In this document: positions 61,838-64,000 of the stretch, piece by piece
Numbering within the stretch: position 1 is the first letter of the stretch
Layout: each line of letters opens with the position of its first letter
Source: Lentilactobacillus fungorum
Lineage (GTDB): Bacteria > Bacillota > Bacilli > Lactobacillales > Lactobacillaceae
Assembly: GCF_016860605.1 (NCBI RefSeq)
Contig: NZ_BNJR01000017.1
Span: forward strand, 124,001 to 188,000
DNA: 64,000 nucleotides
Reading direction: 5' to 3'
Notes under the pieces: generated by a model
Databases searched by the model: none
The model's input: the letters and a program-made list of their open reading frames with translations, nothing else
What the model was told of the DNA's origin: nothing
Position numbers and translations under genes: made by a program

Positions 61838-62141
61838 TGTTTGTTGTGAAATTCATATTAACAAAATCCTCAGAATATGAAAACTATTTTTACTTTGTTT
61901 TTTTGTTTATGATTCACTGGTTATATCATTTGCTTTCTTGCATAGTTATGGGGCTATCTTATAAATGAGTCCGTCAACAATTTGATCAAACATTTTGTCA
62001 GTAAAGTTCTTCTTTAAACGCTCGAGGGTTTTGATGCCTATCCAAGTTGAACCAACATCAAGGTTTCCTCATATTTTCCATAGACGAGTGAAAACCGCCT
62101 TTTCACACATAGTTTTAAATCGAGTTGCCGCTTGAGATAAC
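61838..62141 (-). other. Intergenic region with a decayed coding remnant
   Basis: Minus-strand frames near 62140-62040 and 62040-61946 read RRFSLVYGKYEETLMLVQL and then, after a one-base shift, GIKTLERLKKNFTDKMF up to a TAA at 61946. The two halves look like one coding tail interrupted by a frameshift and with no start. I do not recognise it. Confidence 0.35.
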
Positions 62142-62172
62142 AAAAACGCCGGCTTAAATTCGTCGGCGTTTG
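62142..62172 (-). terminator. Terminator of the GT2 gene
   Basis: Minus-strand AAACGCCG and CGGCGTTT with a TTTTTG tail, about 70 bases past the stop. Confidence 0.75.
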
Positions 62173-62241
62173 ACATGAACACAGGATAATATTAATTAAA
62201 AAAGTAATCTAAACTGATCGCTTAACAATTTGTGATGCATA

Positions 62242-62979
62242 CTACGGTTGCAAACGCTCACCCATATCATCAATGTGGCGGCGGACCACTTGTTCTTTTC
62301 GCCGCATTTCCCAAGTTGCTGAATGAATGATACTGTTTCCGCGGCTAACTTTCGTATACAACGGCGCTGGGAAATACAGGATCTTGTGAGACGCAGCAAT
62401 ATAGTCAGCTGTGAACAACAAATCTTCTGCCAAATCCAACGTTTCGTCAAAGCGGATCTGATGATCACGAATCACAGAAAGCCGAAAGCCTTTGTTCCAG
62501 GTGTACCCACCAATTTCGGCGCCACGGTTATTAATTGAGTCAAACGCTTCTTGTTTAGGAATTGAAACAAAGTGATTGCCGGACCGGATACCGCCACCGC
62601 GCCACCCCCAAGAATACCCAACCGCATCCATGTCAACGCTAGGATCCTTGAGGCCATCGACAATAACCTCCAGATAATTGGCAGCCAACAAATCATCACC
62701 GTCCACAAACACGATGACTTCGCCCTTCGCATTATCGATCGCATAGTTTCGAGCTTTTGAGACCCCCTGATGTTTGTCGTAATAATGCGGCCGAATTCGA
62801 TTTTCTCGGCTGGCAAATTCCCGAATTGTGTCAGCAGTCCGATCCGTGGAAGCATCATCTACCAAGATGATTTCAAAGTTTTGATAAGTTTGCTTAAAAA
62901 TACTTTGCAGTGTTTTTTCTAAATAAGCGCCCAAATTATAAGCTGGAATTGAGATAGTTACTAATGGCAAAGTTGTCAT
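62242..62979 (-). CDS. Family 2 glycosyltransferase
   Basis: GT-A fold transferase of 245 residues. The nucleotide-sugar site starts with VTISIPAYNLGAYLEKTLQSI; DDASTDRT near residue 41 and the DxD motif FVDGDDLLAANY near residue 92 are typical, as is the late LAEDLLFTADYI (ED catalytic pair). It is shorter at the C-terminus than many exopolysaccharide GT2 enzymes (about 300-330), but the terminator right after suggests the end is natural or long settled. GGGGGG precedes the ATG at 62979; the longer frame to 63120 has no better site. No other exopolysaccharide genes are near. Confidence 0.85.
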   Translation of the reverse strand: MTTLPLVTISIPAYNLGAYLEKTLQSIFKQTYQNFEIILVDDASTDRTADTIREFASRENRIRPHYYDKHQGVSKARNYAIDNAKGEVIVFVDGDDLLAANYLEVIVDGLKDPSVDMDAVGYSWGWRGGGIRSGNHFVSIPKQEAFDSINNRGAEIGGYTWNKGFRLSVIRDHQIRFDETLDLAEDLLFTADYIAASHKILYFPAPLYTKVSRGNSIIHSATWEMRRKEQVVRRHIDDMGERLQP

Positions 62980-63227
62980 AGTTGTTGCCCCCCTACTTTT
63001 TTCGGTCAGTGTAAGCGGATAAGTGAAATTGTGCAACGATTTTGCATTCTTCCGCGTTAGTAAAGGCTTCCAGGTGGCATCACCGCTATTGAAGTTCCAA
63101 TTGGGGGCCTTATCTGGCACTTAGGATGCACTTCAAGCAGCTAATATATAACCGCGTCCTAATCGACATTCAAAGCCAAGATCGCTGCTAGCAACTGCCC
63201 CAAACAATGCACGCCAACACTAGCTTC
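62980..63227. other. Region upstream of the GT2 gene
   Basis: Contains the GT2 promoter region. Nothing further recognised. Confidence 0.3.
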
Positions 63228-63278
63228 AAAAAGCCCACTGACTTAATCCCAATCAGGATTTAAATCAGCGGGCTTTTG
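63228..63278 (-). terminator. Terminator of araD
   Basis: AAAAAGCCCACTGACTTAATCC pairs with GGATTTAAATCAGCGGGCTTTT with few mismatches; T-run on the minus strand, just past the araD stop. Confidence 0.85.
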
Positions 63279-63315
63279 CGTTCCGCATCACGATACTATT
63301 TGGTATCTTTTAGTC

Positions 63316-64000
63316 CTATTCGTGTTCTGCATGTGACTTTGATTTTGCGTTGTTTTGACCATAGTAAGCATTCTTACCATGCTTACGGTAATAATGCTTG
63401 TCCAAGAGATATTGTGGGACGTGCGTTTCGTCTCTGGTCAACTGTAATGTGTGATAACTAATCTCTGCTGAAACTTCTAGCACCTTAGCGTTATAAACCG
63501 CCTTGTCCGCGGTTGGTCCCCAGGCAAATGGGCCGTGTTGGCTAACCAGTACTGCCGGCACTGCGTCTGGATCAACACCGCGACGATTGAATTCATCAAC
63601 GATCACTTTACCAGTATTCAACTCATAAGCTTCTTCAATTTGCTTCTTAGTTAAAGCCGGTGCACATGGAATGTCACCGTAGAACGTATCAGCATGGGTC
63701 GTACTTACTGCCGGAATATCCATCTTAGCTGCGGCAAATGAAACTGCCCAAGGTGAATGTGTGTGGACAATTCCGCCAATATTTGGGAAGTGGTTGTACA
63801 AGTAAGTATGGGTTGGCGTATCACTTGATGGATTAAGGTCACCTTCAACAACTTTACCGTCTAAATCAACAACTACCATGTCAGAAGGCTTCAGGTCTTC
63901 ATAAGGAACTCCTGATGGTTTAATGACGAATAATCCCTTGTCACGGTCAATTGCTGAAACATTTCCCCAGGTAAAAGTCACTAAATCTAACTTAGGTAGT
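63316..64000 (-). CDS. araD: L-ribulose-5-phosphate 4-epimerase, N-terminus off the window
   Basis: Converts L-ribulose 5-phosphate to D-xylulose 5-phosphate, which enters the phosphoketolase pathway. About 228 codons are visible; the frame runs off the window at its 5' end (LPKLDLVTFTWGNVSAIDR), where only about 15 residues should be missing from the usual 240. Visible landmarks: KPSGVPYEDL, SSDTPTHTYLY, the zinc-binding IVHTHSPWAV, STTHADTF, and SQHGPFAWG. Araba-type operon partners, if any, would lie outside the window. Confidence 0.93.
   Translation of the reverse strand, partial: LPKLDLVTFTWGNVSAIDRDKGLFVIKPSGVPYEDLKPSDMVVVDLDGKVVEGDLNPSSDTPTHTYLYNHFPNIGGIVHTHSPWAVSFAAAKMDIPAVSTTHADTFYGDIPCAPALTKKQIEEAYELNTGKVIVDEFNRRGVDPDAVPAVLVSQHGPFAWGPTADKAVYNAKVLEVSAEISYHTLQLTRDETHVPQYLLDKHYYRKHGKNAYYGQNNAKSKSHAEHE

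Overview
The window looks like a chromosomal segment of a heterofermentative lactic acid bacterium in the Lactobacillaceae, most like Lentilactobacillus or a near relative. The grounds are the full arginine deiminase cluster with ArcT and a Crp-type ArcR, the LAB-type Spx, APF-like and DUF5776 surface proteins, low-to-moderate GC, strong AGGAGG ribosome sites and frequent TTG starts. The genus is an inference; no rRNA or other marker gene is present. There is no prophage, complete insertion sequence, CRISPR array, rRNA or tRNA gene that I can see.

Layout. 1-4.6 kb: a short UvrA-like protein (cut by the window start), a thioredoxin-reductase-like ferredoxin/flavodoxin-NADP reductase and a PrsW-type membrane protease, separated by arrays of a ~120 bp palindromic repeat. 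4.7-16.7 kb: housekeeping and stress genes (nucleoside hydrolase, HAD phosphatases, an Spx paralogue without its redox cysteines, a 5'-nucleotidase, RNase Y, an alpha/beta hydrolase, an XRE regulator with a methyltransferase, Ogt, DUF2252 plus DsrE). 16.9-25.7 kb: the arginine deiminase cluster arcA-arcB-arcC-arcD-arcT-arcR-arcD2 on the minus strand, with a candidate cre site upstream, an intercistronic hairpin and an internal terminator; argR lies about 4.5 kb beyond arcA. 26.3-36.5 kb: YfhO membrane glycosyltransferase, ArgR, a GH65 phosphorylase, a LysR regulator, a xanthine/uracil permease and a small gene of unknown function with a very good cre-like site. 36.5-52.1 kb: APF-like secreted protein, lipoprotein, GreA, Ca2+-type P-ATPase, DedA, aldo/keto reductase, non-specific nuclease, SDR, TenA, a secreted protein with a mono-ADP-ribosyltransferase fold signature, an Lsa-like ABC-F protein, AlkD, GNAT and a frameshifted DUF1275 gene. 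52.7-57.8 kb: a UgpBAEC-like ABC importer with a metallophosphoesterase. 58.2-64 kb: a D-Ala-D-Ala carboxypeptidase, a lectin-like surface protein, a GT2 glycosyltransferase and AraD (cut by the window end).

The most unusual feature is the repeat family. Nine near-full copies plus decayed and truncated ones sit exactly between genes, in tandem sets of three and four and as single copies. Their ends (AGTGAGCGgAGC... and ...GCTGTCCT) and apical loop (CGGGCTT) are conserved, while the arms differ from copy to copy but stay complementary to each other. The ends repeatedly form the stop codon of one gene or abut the Shine-Dalgarno site of the next, and in one case an element encodes the last residues of a protein. 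A related element with different arms forms a 168-bp direct duplication near 44.7-45.0 kb. I do not recognise this family by name; it is the best candidate in the window for something undescribed.
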